From contig CP141128.1 in assembly GCA_035236585.1 (NCBI GenBank), positions 30,362,684 through 30,426,683 on the forward strand: 64,000 nt of DNA, read 5' to 3'. Positions 46,701-59,065 of the stretch are shown one piece after another. A program made the translations under genes and the position numbers. This DNA is from Warburgia ugandensis. Its lineage: Eukaryota; Streptophyta; Magnoliopsida; Canellales; Canellaceae. The notes beneath the pieces were generated by a model. The model was not told where the DNA came from, ran no database searches, and saw nothing but the letters and a program-made list of their open reading frames with translations. Position 1 is the stretch's first letter. Every line of letters starts with the position of its first letter.

Positions 46701-48285
46701 TGGATCATATACTAGGACTGGTGTGCCTCCTAAAGTGACTCATGCTTCAAATCATCATCTGCCGGTACCACTAACCTACCCTTGAATCTAACTCCTCCAT
46801 CCGGTCCTCTCATAAAATCTGTCTTGTCTGCCAAATCCTGTGTCTCCTTATCCTTGCCCTATGCCTCTAAAATCTTATCGAGGAACTTAGACCGATTCGA
46901 CAGATTGGCAATCATTACTCTAGACTTCCTACTCAAGGCATTTGTGACGACATTAACCTTCCTAGGTAGTATGTTCTTGAGATATTCCATCCATCTACAT
47001 TGCCTCATGTTCAAATCACTCTGAGTAAAGAAGTACTTGAGGCTCTTATGATTAGCAAATGGCTTAAACTTCTTGCCATATAAATAATGTCTCTAGGACT
47101 TTAGTGGAAATACCACTGCTGCTAACTCCAAATCATGTGTCAGGTAATTCACCTCATGTGTCTTAAGTTGTCTCGACGCATAGGTAATTACCTTCCAATG
47201 CTACATCAATACCGCTCCTAGTCCTTTACCCAAAGCATCGCAATAAACCACATAACTGCCTACACCTAATAGTAATATCAACACTGGAGCAGTAGTAAGT
47301 CTCTTCTTGAGCTCCTGGAAGCTCTTCTCGCAGACATTAGTCCAAACAAATTGACTTTCCTTCCTGGTCAGGGTAGTTAAAGTTAATACAATCTTTAAGA
47401 ATCCCTCAATGAATCGGCAATAATATCCTCCCAAATTGAGAAAACTGCGTATCTCTATCACCATCTTGGGTCTCTCCCAATGTAACACTACCCCAACCTT
47501 CACTAGGTCTACGGTCACTCCATCCTTAGATACCACGTGACCTAAAAGTTGCACCTGATCTAACCAAAAATCACATTTACTGAACTTGGCATACAAATGA
47601 TGTCAACAAAGTTGTCCAATACTGTGTGGAGATGCTCCTTGTGTGCTTCATGTCTAGGCGAGTAAACTAAGATGTCATCGACTAAGGGAATCACGAACTT
47701 ATCCATGTAAGCTTAGAACACACGGTTCATTAGGTCCATGAATACTGTAAGTGTGTTGGTTAATCCAAATGGCATCACTAAAGACTCATAGTGACCATAG
47801 CTACTCCTAAAAGCAATTTTCGAGATGTCCTCTTCTCTAACCCTCAATTGATGGTATCTTAATCTCAGGTCTATCTTGGAGAACACTCGTGCTAATTGGA
47901 GCTAGTCAAATAAATCATCTATGCATGGAAAAGGGTATCAGTTCTTTACAGTGACACTATTCAGCAACCGATAGTCAATGCATAGTCTCAGTGACCCGTC
48001 CTTTTTCTTCACAAAAAGGACTGGTGCTCCCTATGGAGACCCGCTCGGCCTAATGAAACCCTTATCAAGTAACTCTTGCAACTATACTTTAAGCTTTCTT
48101 AACTCTGCTGGGGCCATTCTGTATGGTGCCTCAGAGATAAGTGATGTACTTGGCACTAGGTCAATAGTAAAGTCAATCTCTCCACTCGGCAGCAATCCTG
48201 GTAACTCCTCAAGAAAGGCATCTTCAAACTCACTGACAACATCAATATCTTCAATTTGTGGATGCCTTCTACCCTCAATGATCAC
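46701..48285 (-). pseudogene. Gypsy reverse transcriptase and RNase H, decayed
   Basis: RT begins near 48230 with F-E-D-A-F-L-E-E-L-P-G-L-L-P and [22 protein letters not shown] follows, then V-M-P-F-G-L-T-N. The catalytic box reads L-V-D-D-I-L-V-Y-S (about 47660), keeping both aspartates. The connection G-H-V-V-S-K-D-G-V and F-L-N-L-G-G-Y-Y-C-R-F-I lies at 47596-47400. RNase H starts with Y-C-D-A-L-G-K-G-L-G-A-V-L-M near 47210. Stops interrupt at about 48080, 47950, 47910, 47715 and after 47201, so no full enzyme can be made. Confidence 0.92.
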
Positions 48286-49851
48286 ATAAGAAAGAAACGC
48301 TTTGCACCCCCATGAATAAAACTATGCTGCTCTCACTATAGAGATGATGCATGTACTTGCCAGGCTTTTTCTGCCCTGGAACAAAATTTCTGGTTGCCCA
48401 GGTATATAAAAAATAATCCACTTACTACGGCAGTCTACGGTAGCCCAGTAGTTAGCTGACCAATCGAACCCAGTAGCCTCTACTGTCTCTCTCACGGGTG
48501 TCATAATATCTAGCCCAAATGCTAAAATATGCATGCATACATCAAGGCAAGATGCAAAAATGCATGAAATAAAAGAATTTGTGGACTTGGTGTCAAAGAG
48601 GGCCTTGGCATGTGGGTCTGAGACCAGAACAGGACCTTCGATGACCTAGTTCGAGGCCTGTGCCTGCCCTGATGTGATGGCAAACACTCGCCCTTGACTA
48701 CATGATGCGGTAGTTGTCTCTGCACTCACCTTGGCCTCCTTCTCCCTATGTCCCTTAAGATAGTCTTTAATAAAATGTTCCACTTCTCCATAGCTAAAGC
48801 ACTTGTATGGCTATCTTTGGAAAGGTGATTGGTGTTGTTGCTGATGTGGGGGCTGCCTCTGATGCTGTGATCTGTCCAATCCACACCCTCTCCCAGGGTG
48901 CCAACCCTTGCACCTATCATATCACTTTTTCTCTATGTCTCTCCTAGGCTTGGTCTGTGGATGATAACCTAGTGCTCTATGTGCCTACATAGCACTAAAA
49001 GGTATCTTGCCCTTAGTGGGCTGGTACGTGCTCCCTCTAGCCCTAAGAGAATTCTTCTCCATCATGGAGACCATGTCAACTACATCTTGCACAATCGTGG
49101 GTCGTGAAGTAATCTCTTGATCTCTCAGCTAAGGTGTCAATCCATCCACAAATATGCTTGTTGCCTCCTTATCCGAGGTAAGCGCATTAGGCGCACACCT
49201 CCTCAGTCGAGTAAATCAATTCAAGTACTATTGAACCATGATATCTCTCTGCTCTAGGGTGGAAAATTCTTTCTTTAATGTTTTCAATGCATGAGGTGGA
49301 AAGTACTGAGTATCAAAAGCTTGCTTAAAGGCCTCCCATGTCATCACTGTAGGGTCTAGTTGTGTATGTGTAAAAGTTTGCCACCAAAAGCCTACTTCAC
49401 CCTTCAGTAGGTAGGAAGCTACCTAGACCCGATCCTCTGGTGCAATCTTCATTGCATCAAATGTCCTCTCTGTCTCAAATAACCATCGCTCAGCCTCCTC
49501 AATATCACCGTCACCATAGAAGGGTAGCACCATCTTTTGGAATTGCTCTAATAGTTTATCTGTTTTCTTAGAGTCACTCGTAGCATCACCCTCAGTGGTC
49601 TTAGGTGTTGATGGTGCTTGTGCCTGGTGGGTAGACTGAACAAATGAATCTACTGGTGTCACTTGGGGCGGCGCCACAAGGTTTGGGTTCACAACCTGAA
49701 CTGCAGCCCTAACCTGTTGCTATATGAGGGGTATTAATCCTTGCATCACTCCATTCACCAACTCAGTATCGTGATCCCCTTGATCAGAGGACTCAGCAGG
49801 TGGGACAACTGGTGTAACAGGGGTAGACCTTGTCCTTCTTCGAGGAGCCAT
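48286..49851 (-). pseudogene. Gypsy gag and protease, decayed
   Basis: The likely start is the ATG at 49849-49851, about 120 bp inside the 5' LTR and primer site, giving M-A-P-R-R-R-T-R-S. The capsid region contains D-K-L-L-E-Q-F, A-E-R-W-L-F-E, F-W-W-Q-T-F and W-E-A-F-K-Q-A-F. These match gag of Tekay/Del elements. The CCHC knuckle near 48800 reads C-F-S-Y-G-E-V-E-H-F-I-K-D-Y, with two of three Cys changed to Tyr. Protease has F-D-T-K-S-T-N-S-F-I near 48600 (family: D-T-G). At least six in-frame stops occur, the first about 40 codons in (near 49720). Confidence 0.88.
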
Positions 49852-49975
49852 CTATCAAGGATTCAAATATTACTAAATGTAAGTTCCTCTCTCGTAGTTC
49901 TTCTTTAACTACAATTCATAGACTGTCATCTACATGTAAGTAGACCTTTATAAGGATTATGATGGATTAGACTAG

Positions 49976-49987
49976 GCTCTGATACCA
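49976..49987 (-). promoter_or_regulatory. Primer binding site (tRNA-iMet) of the Tekay-like element
   Basis: TGGTATCAGAGC on the - strand, 2 bp after the 5' LTR end. It is an exact match to the initiator tRNA-Met primer site. Confidence 0.95.
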
Positions 49988-49989
49988 AC

Positions 49990-52900
49990 TATAGCACCCC
50001 AAGTTTTTTTAACATTTTTTTATTAATAATAATTATAGTCGAGATCCCAAAATCAAAAGATTCTATTAATTATTGGATTAGAACATTTACGTAAAAACCT
50101 CAAGGTGTTAACTCCTTTTTCCAAAAACATCACTATCATGATTAAAAGATAAATATAATACGCAGCAATTAATTTAAGATAATACTAATATTAAATTCAA
50201 TGTCAAAATCAACAGTGCCTTTATTTTTAGTACAATAAATATCCAAAAAGCATAACAATGTGGCCTAGGGTCTATCCATCATAACATTCCACCATACTTA
50301 AAGACATGTCCATGATATCTATTAATGTCATAATCAAATCTATCTAATGAAAGTATACAGTTCATAAAATAGGTTCGAATTGCAATCCATCTAATCACTC
50401 ATGTCAAGTTATCTATCAGCCAAATCAAAGTAGACACCACTGCTATCATTGTCCCTTCGCAACCTTTCCTTTCTTGCCGTCATGCTCGGTATCTGAGGCA
50501 TTACAAAATAAAGCAATGCCTCAGCAAGCTATTGCTTGTGTAGGTACATAGACATCTAATGTAATAACAGGTGAAACATAAAAACAAAATCTAATAACAA
50601 TGTTGATATAAGTGTAGGTCAATTATCCATGAAAATATAAGTATCATAAGCAATGCCAATATAGTCTTAAAACATCATATGCGATGAAACATGTACCTCA
50701 TGGATCTAAAACATGATATCTCACGGATGTAAAACATGATAATCTTATGAATGTAAAACATGATAATCTCATGGATGTAAAACATGGTATGATCCAATAT
50801 CATTGAGCATACAATAACAAATAGGGTACTCCAAGGTATGTGTGTCCCACAAGTGTCCCATATACTCATATAACAAATCATGAGTACTCATATACATCCT
50901 CCAAGTGTCATCACACCTAGGCATACAATAACCTCTCAATGCTCATCATGCAAGCACACAGAACAAGAGTATGGATCGTCATGCCGTAGTGGCAAGCACT
51001 CCAAGGTCTCAACCACCACCACTCCCCATCGACATCATAATGAGAGACTTAATGTCCGTCCCCACGAAAAGGCTTGGACCAGTAGTGTGGACTATCCATG
51101 TTACCAAACCCCTATTGAAAGCCATCTATGGGCATGTTTCTATCACATAATAAATCACATCACAAATTCCGAGGGTAGGTGGCAGGCCCTACTCCCTCCT
51201 AGCATGACATCCACCGGGTGAGAGCACCCATCATAAATCGCAAAACACGAAAATCACATGTCTCGTAAAACTAGGAGCACTTGTGGCTCACAATCCCCAA
51301 GGCACACCCCTCATATCAGGGTTAGCCTTTGAAAGGACTAGCCATCAAGCCTCCACCACCAATTTCATGAAAACCCACCAATCTCTATGATGTAATAAAG
51401 AAATATAATTACTAATCATACATAAGATATGTGGTATCAATACCATAGAACAATAGATCATGAAAACCCATTCCATACATTATCGAATCTCATATCGATC
51501 ATAGCATAAAACTTTGAATCTCACAAAATCCCAAACTAATTAAATAAGTGACAATCAATCACAATCAACCATGATGCTATGATAATGCAAGGTTTTAGAA
51601 ATCAAAACATAACATTAAATATCATTACCTACCTCAATGAGAATAAAACCAAATCAGATCAAGCATATAAATACTTCTCTCAAACTATGTGCTCTGATGC
51701 AGTTGTTAGCATCATGGTACTATTTTCTATTATTTATTTCATCTTAGTGGAATCTATGGTGATCCAACCATTGGATCATACTTTAAGATCTCTATTTATG
51801 ATTTGATCCTTAATCCCAACATTAATTGTTATTAATTAGTTATATCTCACGCTCATCTGCTCATTTTTGTGTGCATCTAAAGTTTACACCTTGATCTGAC
51901 AATCATATCATCCTTAGATCAACAAATTTCCAAGATCTAGGTCAAATCAATGGTCTGGATCAATTACTAGAGTAAATAAACCAAATTTGATCCTTAAGAC
52001 CCTTAGTTATTACCTTATATTATCTAGTTGTTCAAGTTCTAGGGCTTGATCACCCTTTGATCTGCTTGATCTAAGTGATTTGGTGTTATTTTATGAATTT
52101 AACCTTACTAGATGTGATTATATCAAGATTCTAATGCTAAAATCTGTCTGCATCATTGATACAAATTCAGCGGATCTTACGGATCGAAAATCGAGCTTTT
52201 GTAGCCTCCAAGATCTCAGAAAAATCATTTCAGATCAAAATTTGATTTTACACTGGTTTGCACTAGTGGAACGGTTTACACCAGTTTATATAGGTGTCCC
52301 TGGGATGCCCCAACTTTAGGACATGATGCAGAATGCACCACGTGCATCCTGGTCTCCAAGACGCCGGGCGTTCTACCCATCCATGACAGTGCACAAAAGC
52401 ATCCCTGGGCACGCTTGCGAGTGATAGAGCGTTCATGTGCGCCGTCCTCTCCTAGGTGCATCGTCCATCGAGGACAATGAACTCGATCCATCCGTTTTCT
52501 TTTTAGCTTGATCGGAGCCCCAAATGCTCTGATTTTTTTTAATCTATTTTTACTGTTCCTAAGGTTTTTGGGTCCAAAGATCACATTGAATGGCTCAGAT
52601 CTATCATCTAAGGTGTCCTTAACATGGATTTAACTATGACCCATGGTTTTGATTCCCTAGGCCATCCAACTACCATTTAGCCTAGATCCAGCTCGAATCT
52701 GTGAGGGGAATGTTGAGAAAGAAGGTGAATAACAAGTTAGAGTGTGTGGCTTACCTAATTACAATCAGAGATGGGAGATCGGAGCCCCATGATGCATGCA
52801 AACTTCCTCTCATGTTAGCAACCTGAAAAGGGAAAAACTATGGTTTTGCTCTGGGTGTTTGGCGGGGCAATGGAAAGGGAACATGCTTTTGTAGTTGTAG

Positions 52901-53209
52901 ATCCGATTAATTCGCAGGAAAAGGCAGATCACTGCCTATCTCCTCCTACTACGAGTTAGGGATGGAAAGGGGGTACCGTTATCAAAATGATCCCCTCTAA
53001 TTTGTGTCCCTACCTAATTACCAAATTACCCTTGTAACTTAAAATGTTCATATCTCTCTCATCCGAACTCTGTTTTTTATGTTCTTTATATTGTTCAATT
53101 CCTATTGATGTATACTTTCTAAATTTAGTGGTTTCAAGACCAAATTCTATTCATAGAATTTTTAATTCATTTTATTACTAATTTAGGGTTAAAATTTGAG
53201 GATATTATA
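49990..53209 (-). mobile_element. 5' LTR of the - strand Tekay/Del-like element
   Basis: 3,220 bp, from about TATAATATCCTCAAAT at 53209 to GGGTGCTATA at 49990 on the - strand. Both terminal dinucleotides are mutated from TG...CA. It is collinear with 42179-45427; the length difference comes partly from the 30-bp repeat copy number. The block at 50940-51240 (TAGCATGACATCCACCGGGTGAGAG) is the reverse of a block in the left LTR near 2420-2460. Confidence 0.93.
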
Positions 53210-56200
53210 GTATTAAAGCCATTTATTGTATAAAAATTGATAGTCAATTCAATGAGATCCAATGATTTGATTAAATTTACTTTCAAAGTAGTGGGATCCA
53301 ATAATTTTATGGTAAGAAATATTCAAATTGATGTGATCCAATGACTTAATGAAAGTCAATAGTCGAAAAAATGATATTTAATGACTAAATTAAAATTGAC
53401 TATCGTATCGATAAGATTAAATGTTTTGATGAAAGTCAAAGTTTAGATAAGGGAAATCTAATGATTTGATGAAATTTATAGTTGGATTGATGATATTTAG
53501 TGATTTAATTATAATAAATTGTCAATAATTTAAAAAACAAATTATAAGATTAATGAGACCCAACAATTTGAGAAAAATTGGTAGATAGATGGATGATTTG
53601 TTTAAATTCATTAGTTGGATAGATAAGATAAGATGATATGATGAAAATAATAATTTGGATGAATGTTATAAGATACTTTGATGCAAATTACTAAATGAAT
53701 TGACAATATTAAATGATTCAATAAAAATTGGTAGTTGGATTGATGATATCCACTGATTTGATCAAAATTGATGATCGAATTGATGAAATCCAAGGAAATT
53801 AACAAGCAGATCAGTAGATCAAATCAAAGTCAACTCTTAGATCAATGACATCTAATGATTTGATCAAAATTGATGGTTAGATTGACAAAATCCAATGAGT
53901 TAATGAAAATTAAAGGTTGGATCAAAGAGATCTGTTGATTCAATGGAAATTGATAATATCATCAATATGATTAGATGATTTGATTTAAATTGATCATCAT
54001 ATAAAATAGATCAGCTAAATTGATGAAAATCTAATATCAAAACAAAAGATTAGTGATTGAATAAATTTTAACTATTTAATTGATGAGATCCCACATGTTG
54101 AAGAAAATAAATTTTTGAAAGGACATGATAAAGTGATGTTTTGAAAAGAACATAATATGATGATTTGATTAATATTAATGCTTAGATAGATGAGATCCAA
54201 TGACTTAATAAAAATGAATAGTTAGATCGATGAGATTGGGTTACTTGATGAAGATGTAGGGTTAGATAAATAGCATCTAAAGATTTGATGAAAGATCGCT
54301 TTGTTCTTTTAGATTTGAGAAAGTATCAACTTGATTCTTTAGGTTTCATGGAAGGTCACCTCTGATCTCATTTGATTTCAGAAAGGAAAATCTTTGATCC
54401 TAAGAATTTGAAGAAAGATCATGTCCATTCATCGGAATTGATTTTAGATGATTTGATAAAAATTTTGTGAGGTTGACTAAATCCAATAAGGTGACAAAAA
54501 TGAATGATGATATAAATGAGATATGGTAATTTACTTCACATTAGTGGTTGGATCGACAAAATCTAATAATTTGTTGAATGTCAATTGTAAGATTAATGAC
54601 ATCCAATGATTTGATGAGAACTAATGATTGGATCGTCGAGATCCAAAAATTAGATAAAGGTCAACAATCGGATCAACGATATCAATGATATTGTGAAAAT
54701 TAATGGTTGAAGTAATGAGATCCTATGATTTGATGAAAAGACATGTCTAATTAACGAGATTTAATTATTGATAAAAAAAAGAAGAAGAAGTAATAATCAG
54801 TTCGATAAGATCTAGTTAATTTAATGACAATTAATGGTCCAATTGATGAGATTTGGTGATGTGATGAAAATTGATGGTCAAATCTATAAGAAAAGATCAA
54901 AGAGGGGATTGATGTGATCCCCTAATTTAATGGAAATGAAGCTTTGGATCGATGAATTTTAATAATTTTGTTAAAATTGATAGTCAAATCTAAGCGATAC
55001 ATTAAAATTAATGATTGGATTGAAGAGTTTTGATCATTTGTTTAAATTCAACCTTCACATCTACAAGGGTCAATGAGTTGATGAGAATCAATAATTCAGT
55101 GGAAATTGATTTTTGTATTAACTAGATAAAATAATTCGATGGAAATTGAAGGTTAGATTAACGCATTCCAATGATTTGATGAAATTCAATTGTCAGTCAA
55201 CATGATCCAATTACTTGATTTGAATGTATGGTGGATTGACGAGATCTAGTGTTTTGATTAAAATCAAGGTTCGAATAAGTGAGATTCAATAATTTGATGA
55301 AAATCAACCTGGATCAACAAGATTCAATGATCTCTTGAAAATCAAGCGTTGGATTGTTGACAAGCAATAATTTGATAATAATCAACCAAAAGATTCATCA
55401 TATTTGAAAATTAATGAAAATTAAGATATGGACTAGTTAGATTTGGTCATTTGACAAAAATCAAGGGTTGGCCGACGAGAATCAAAGATTTTATGAAAAT
55501 CAATAGTCGTATTCACAAGATCTGATGATGCAAGAAAATTGATAGTTGGATTAAAGAGGGCCTATATTTTGATTGAAACTAAGTTTTGAATTGACTAGAT
55601 TTGATTGTTTAATGAAAATGAATAGTTTAATAGGCAAGATCTTATGATATGATAAAATTTGATGATTAGATCAGAGATATCCATTGATTTACAATTTGAT
55701 AAAAATCAATGGGAAGATTAATAAGATCATATGATTTCATGAAAAATAAGCTTTAGATCAACGAGATTTGATACTTTTATGAAAATCAATGAGATTTGAT
55801 AATTTGATGAAAATTGATTGTCAAATGGATGAGACTTGATCATCTAAACAAAATCAATGGTTAGATCAATGAGATTTAATGATTCAATGAAAATTGACTA
55901 TTAGATCCAATGATTTGATGAAATTTATGGCTTGATTGATGATATTTAGTGATTTAATTACAATGATTATCATATAATTTGAAAATCATAATTCAGATGA
56001 TTTGTTGAAAATCATTAGTTGGACCAATGAATAAGATGATATGATGATTTGAGGAAAATCGACGATATCCGATGATTTGAGGAAAATCAATGAAATCCAA
56101 TACTAGATTAAGATCAACAATCTGATCAGCAATATCAATAATATTATGGAAATCAATGGTCAAACTAATTAGATCCGATGATTTGATGAGCATTAGGGTT

Positions 56201-58455
56201 TGACAAATAACACCTAATGATTTGAAAAAAAGTAACAATTAGATCTATGAGATCTAGTAATTTAATTACAATCAATGGTCAGATTGAGGAGATCCAGTTA
56301 TATGATGAAAATTGATGGTCAAATTTATGAGACAATTTAAATTTGAGATTGATGGGATCTATTGATTTGATGAAAAAGAAAGGTTAGGTCAATGAGTTTT
56401 GACAATTTTGTTAAAATTGGTAGTCAAATCTACGCGATTCAATGAAAATGATGATTGGATCAATGAGCTCTGATTATATGTTTAAATTTAACCTTCAGAT
56501 CTATGAGATACAATGATTCAATGGATATTGACCGTTAGATCACTGAGATCCAATGATTTGTTGAAAATCAATGGTCGGATCAATAAGATCTGATGGTTTG
56601 ATGAGAATGTATGGTGGACCAATGAGATCTAATGATTTCATAAAAATCAAGGTTTGAATAGACAAGTTTTGGTGATTCAATGAAAATCAATGATTGGGTC
56701 AACAAGATTTGATAATTTGTTAAATTTTGATGGTTCGATGCTTGAGATCCAATGATCTATGAAAATTGACAATTAGATTTAATCAAAATCAATTGTTAGG
56801 TCAACAAGATCTGATGATCTGATGATAGATGAGATCTAATGTTTTGAATAAATTCAAGTGTGTCATCAAAGAGATCCAATGACATGATGAAAACTCTATT
56901 CTTGTAAACAAACTCATATGATTTGATTAAAATCAATAGTTGAATCATTGAAACTAGATGATGTGATCTAAATTGATGATTGGATCAACATATATGATGA
57001 ATGGATGAAAATCATAGGTTCGATCGACCGGATCCAAAGATTTTATGAATGTCAATGATAAGTTATGAGATTTGATGATTAGATGATATCAACATCCAGA
57101 TCAACGAGATCTAAGAAATTGAGAAAAATTAAGGTTAAAATTATTAAGATTTGATGAAAACCAATAGTTAGATCAAATAGATTTGATGAACATATATGGA
57201 CAGATCAATGAGAATTACTAATTTGATGAAAATCAAGTGTTAGATTGCTAAGATACAATGATTTGATGAAAATCAATGAAAAGATTCTCCAGATCCAATG
57301 ATTTAATGAAAATTAACCATTAGATAATTGAAGTACTATGATTTGGTAAATATGCAATGTAGGATTGATGAGATCTGATGATTTGATGAAAAGCAAGGGT
57401 TGGACCAGTTAGATTTGATCATTTTGAAAAAAAAATCAAGGGTCAATTGTTGAGATTCAAAGATTTTATGAAAATTAATGGTCGGATAGACAAGATATGA
57501 TAATACATGAAAATTGACAATTGGATTGAGGAGATCCTATGTTTTGAGTAAAACCAAGTTTTGAATTGGCAACATTCAATGACTTGATGAAAATGAATAG
57601 TGTGATCAATGATATCCTATGATTTATAATTTGATAAAAATCAATGGGTAGATCAATTAGATCTACTGATATCATGTAAATCAAGCTTTAGATTAAAGAG
57701 ATCAGATATTTTTTATGGTAATCAATTATCGAATCAATGAAATATGATAATTTGATGAAAATTGATGGTTGGATGGATAAGGTGTGATCATCTAAACAAA
57801 ATCATCATTTATATCAATGAGAACCATTGATTTGATGAAAATTATTAGTTACATTGACAAGATATTGTGATTTGATGAAAATTAATTATTAAATTGACAA
57901 GTTCTAATGTTTTGATAAAAATCAAGGGTTGGACCAAAGAGATCTAAATGATTTGATGAAAATCATCATTCATGTGAGACCCACTGATTGGATAAAAATT
58001 AATGATCAGTTTAACTAGATCCATTGATTTGATTAAATATACTTTTAGAATGGTAATATCTAATTATTTGATTTTAAGAAATATTTAGATTGATGAGATC
58101 CAATGATTTGATAAAAATTAATACTCAAATTAATAAGATTCAAAGATTTAATCAAAATTGACTATCAAATCAATAAGATCAAATAATTTGATGAAAGTCA
58201 AAGTTCAAATAAATGAGATGCGATGATTTGATGAAATTTACAATTGAATTGACGATATCCATTGATTTTATTACAATGAATTATCTAATAATTTGAAAAG
58301 CACTAAAAGAATGATGAGATCTGATAATTTGACAAAAAATGATAGAGAGATGGATGAGATCTGATGATTTGTTGAAAATTATTGGTTGGATTGATGAGAT
58401 AACATGATATGATAAAAATCATAATTCAAATCAATTGAGATCTAATGATTTGATG
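53210..58455 (+). repeat. HOR satellite, block 4
   Basis: This continues block 3 after the Tekay-like insertion. Landmarks in order: ATTTATAGG-like at 53540 and the non-canonical segment at 54290-54450. The CCTATATTTTGATTGAAAC landmark is at 55560 and recurs at 57537. The ATTTATAGG region recurs, with deletion, near 55975 and again near 58300. After removing the inserted elements, the distance from the landmark at 22822 to that at 55560 is about 2,735 bp. The next repeat is about 1,980 bp, having lost the non-canonical segment. No gene. Confidence 0.92.
54290..54450 (+). repeat. Non-canonical HOR landmark segment
   Basis: GATGAAAGATCGCTTTG, then AAGTATCAACTTGATTC, then GGAAGGTCACCTCTGATC. 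It matches 4845-5080 in content and in distance (about 755 bp) from the ATTTATAGG landmark. Confidence 0.75.
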
Positions 58456-58789
58456 ACCATTGATTGTCCTTAAATCATTTGATCTCATTGATCTAAATGT
58501 TACTTTTGTGAAAACATCAGATCTCATTGATTGTTGATCTTTTTCTAATCTTTGCATCTCATCAATCCGATCATTAGTTTCCCTCATATCATGGATGTCA
58601 TGATCTTACTATTTATATTCAACAAATCATCAGATCTCAATGATCGGACCATTGATTTTATGTAAATAAAAAAATTTCATTGATCTCGCTATTCATTTTT
58701 GTCACATCATTAGATCCAATCAACCTGATCACTAATTTTTATCAAATTGCCTAGTCTTGTTGATTCAACCAATGATCCCGACAAATAAC

Positions 58790-59065
58790 CAAATCCCATC
58801 TATTCACCTTTTAAAATTTTCAAATCCTAGAGTCCTATCATCCTTAAATCAATTCTAAGGAACATAGGTGATGCCATCTCAAATTTAAAGAATCGAAGGG
58901 TTTCCTTTCAAAAATAAGAAGAATTGGACGTGCTCCTTCAAATTTATAGGATCTGCAATTTTCTTATATGAAATCAAATAAGATTTGAGGTGATCTTCCA
59001 TCAAACCTCAAGAATCGAGTTGATCCTTTCAAAATTCTAAAAGATCAAAGCGATCTTTCATCGAA
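58790..59065 (-). repeat. Non-canonical HOR landmark segment, inverted
   Basis: CCTATCATCCTTAAATCAAT, then GGTGATGCCATCTCAAATTT, then GGTGATCTTCCATCAAACC. Copies lie at 61310-61565 and from about 63810. Confidence 0.8.
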
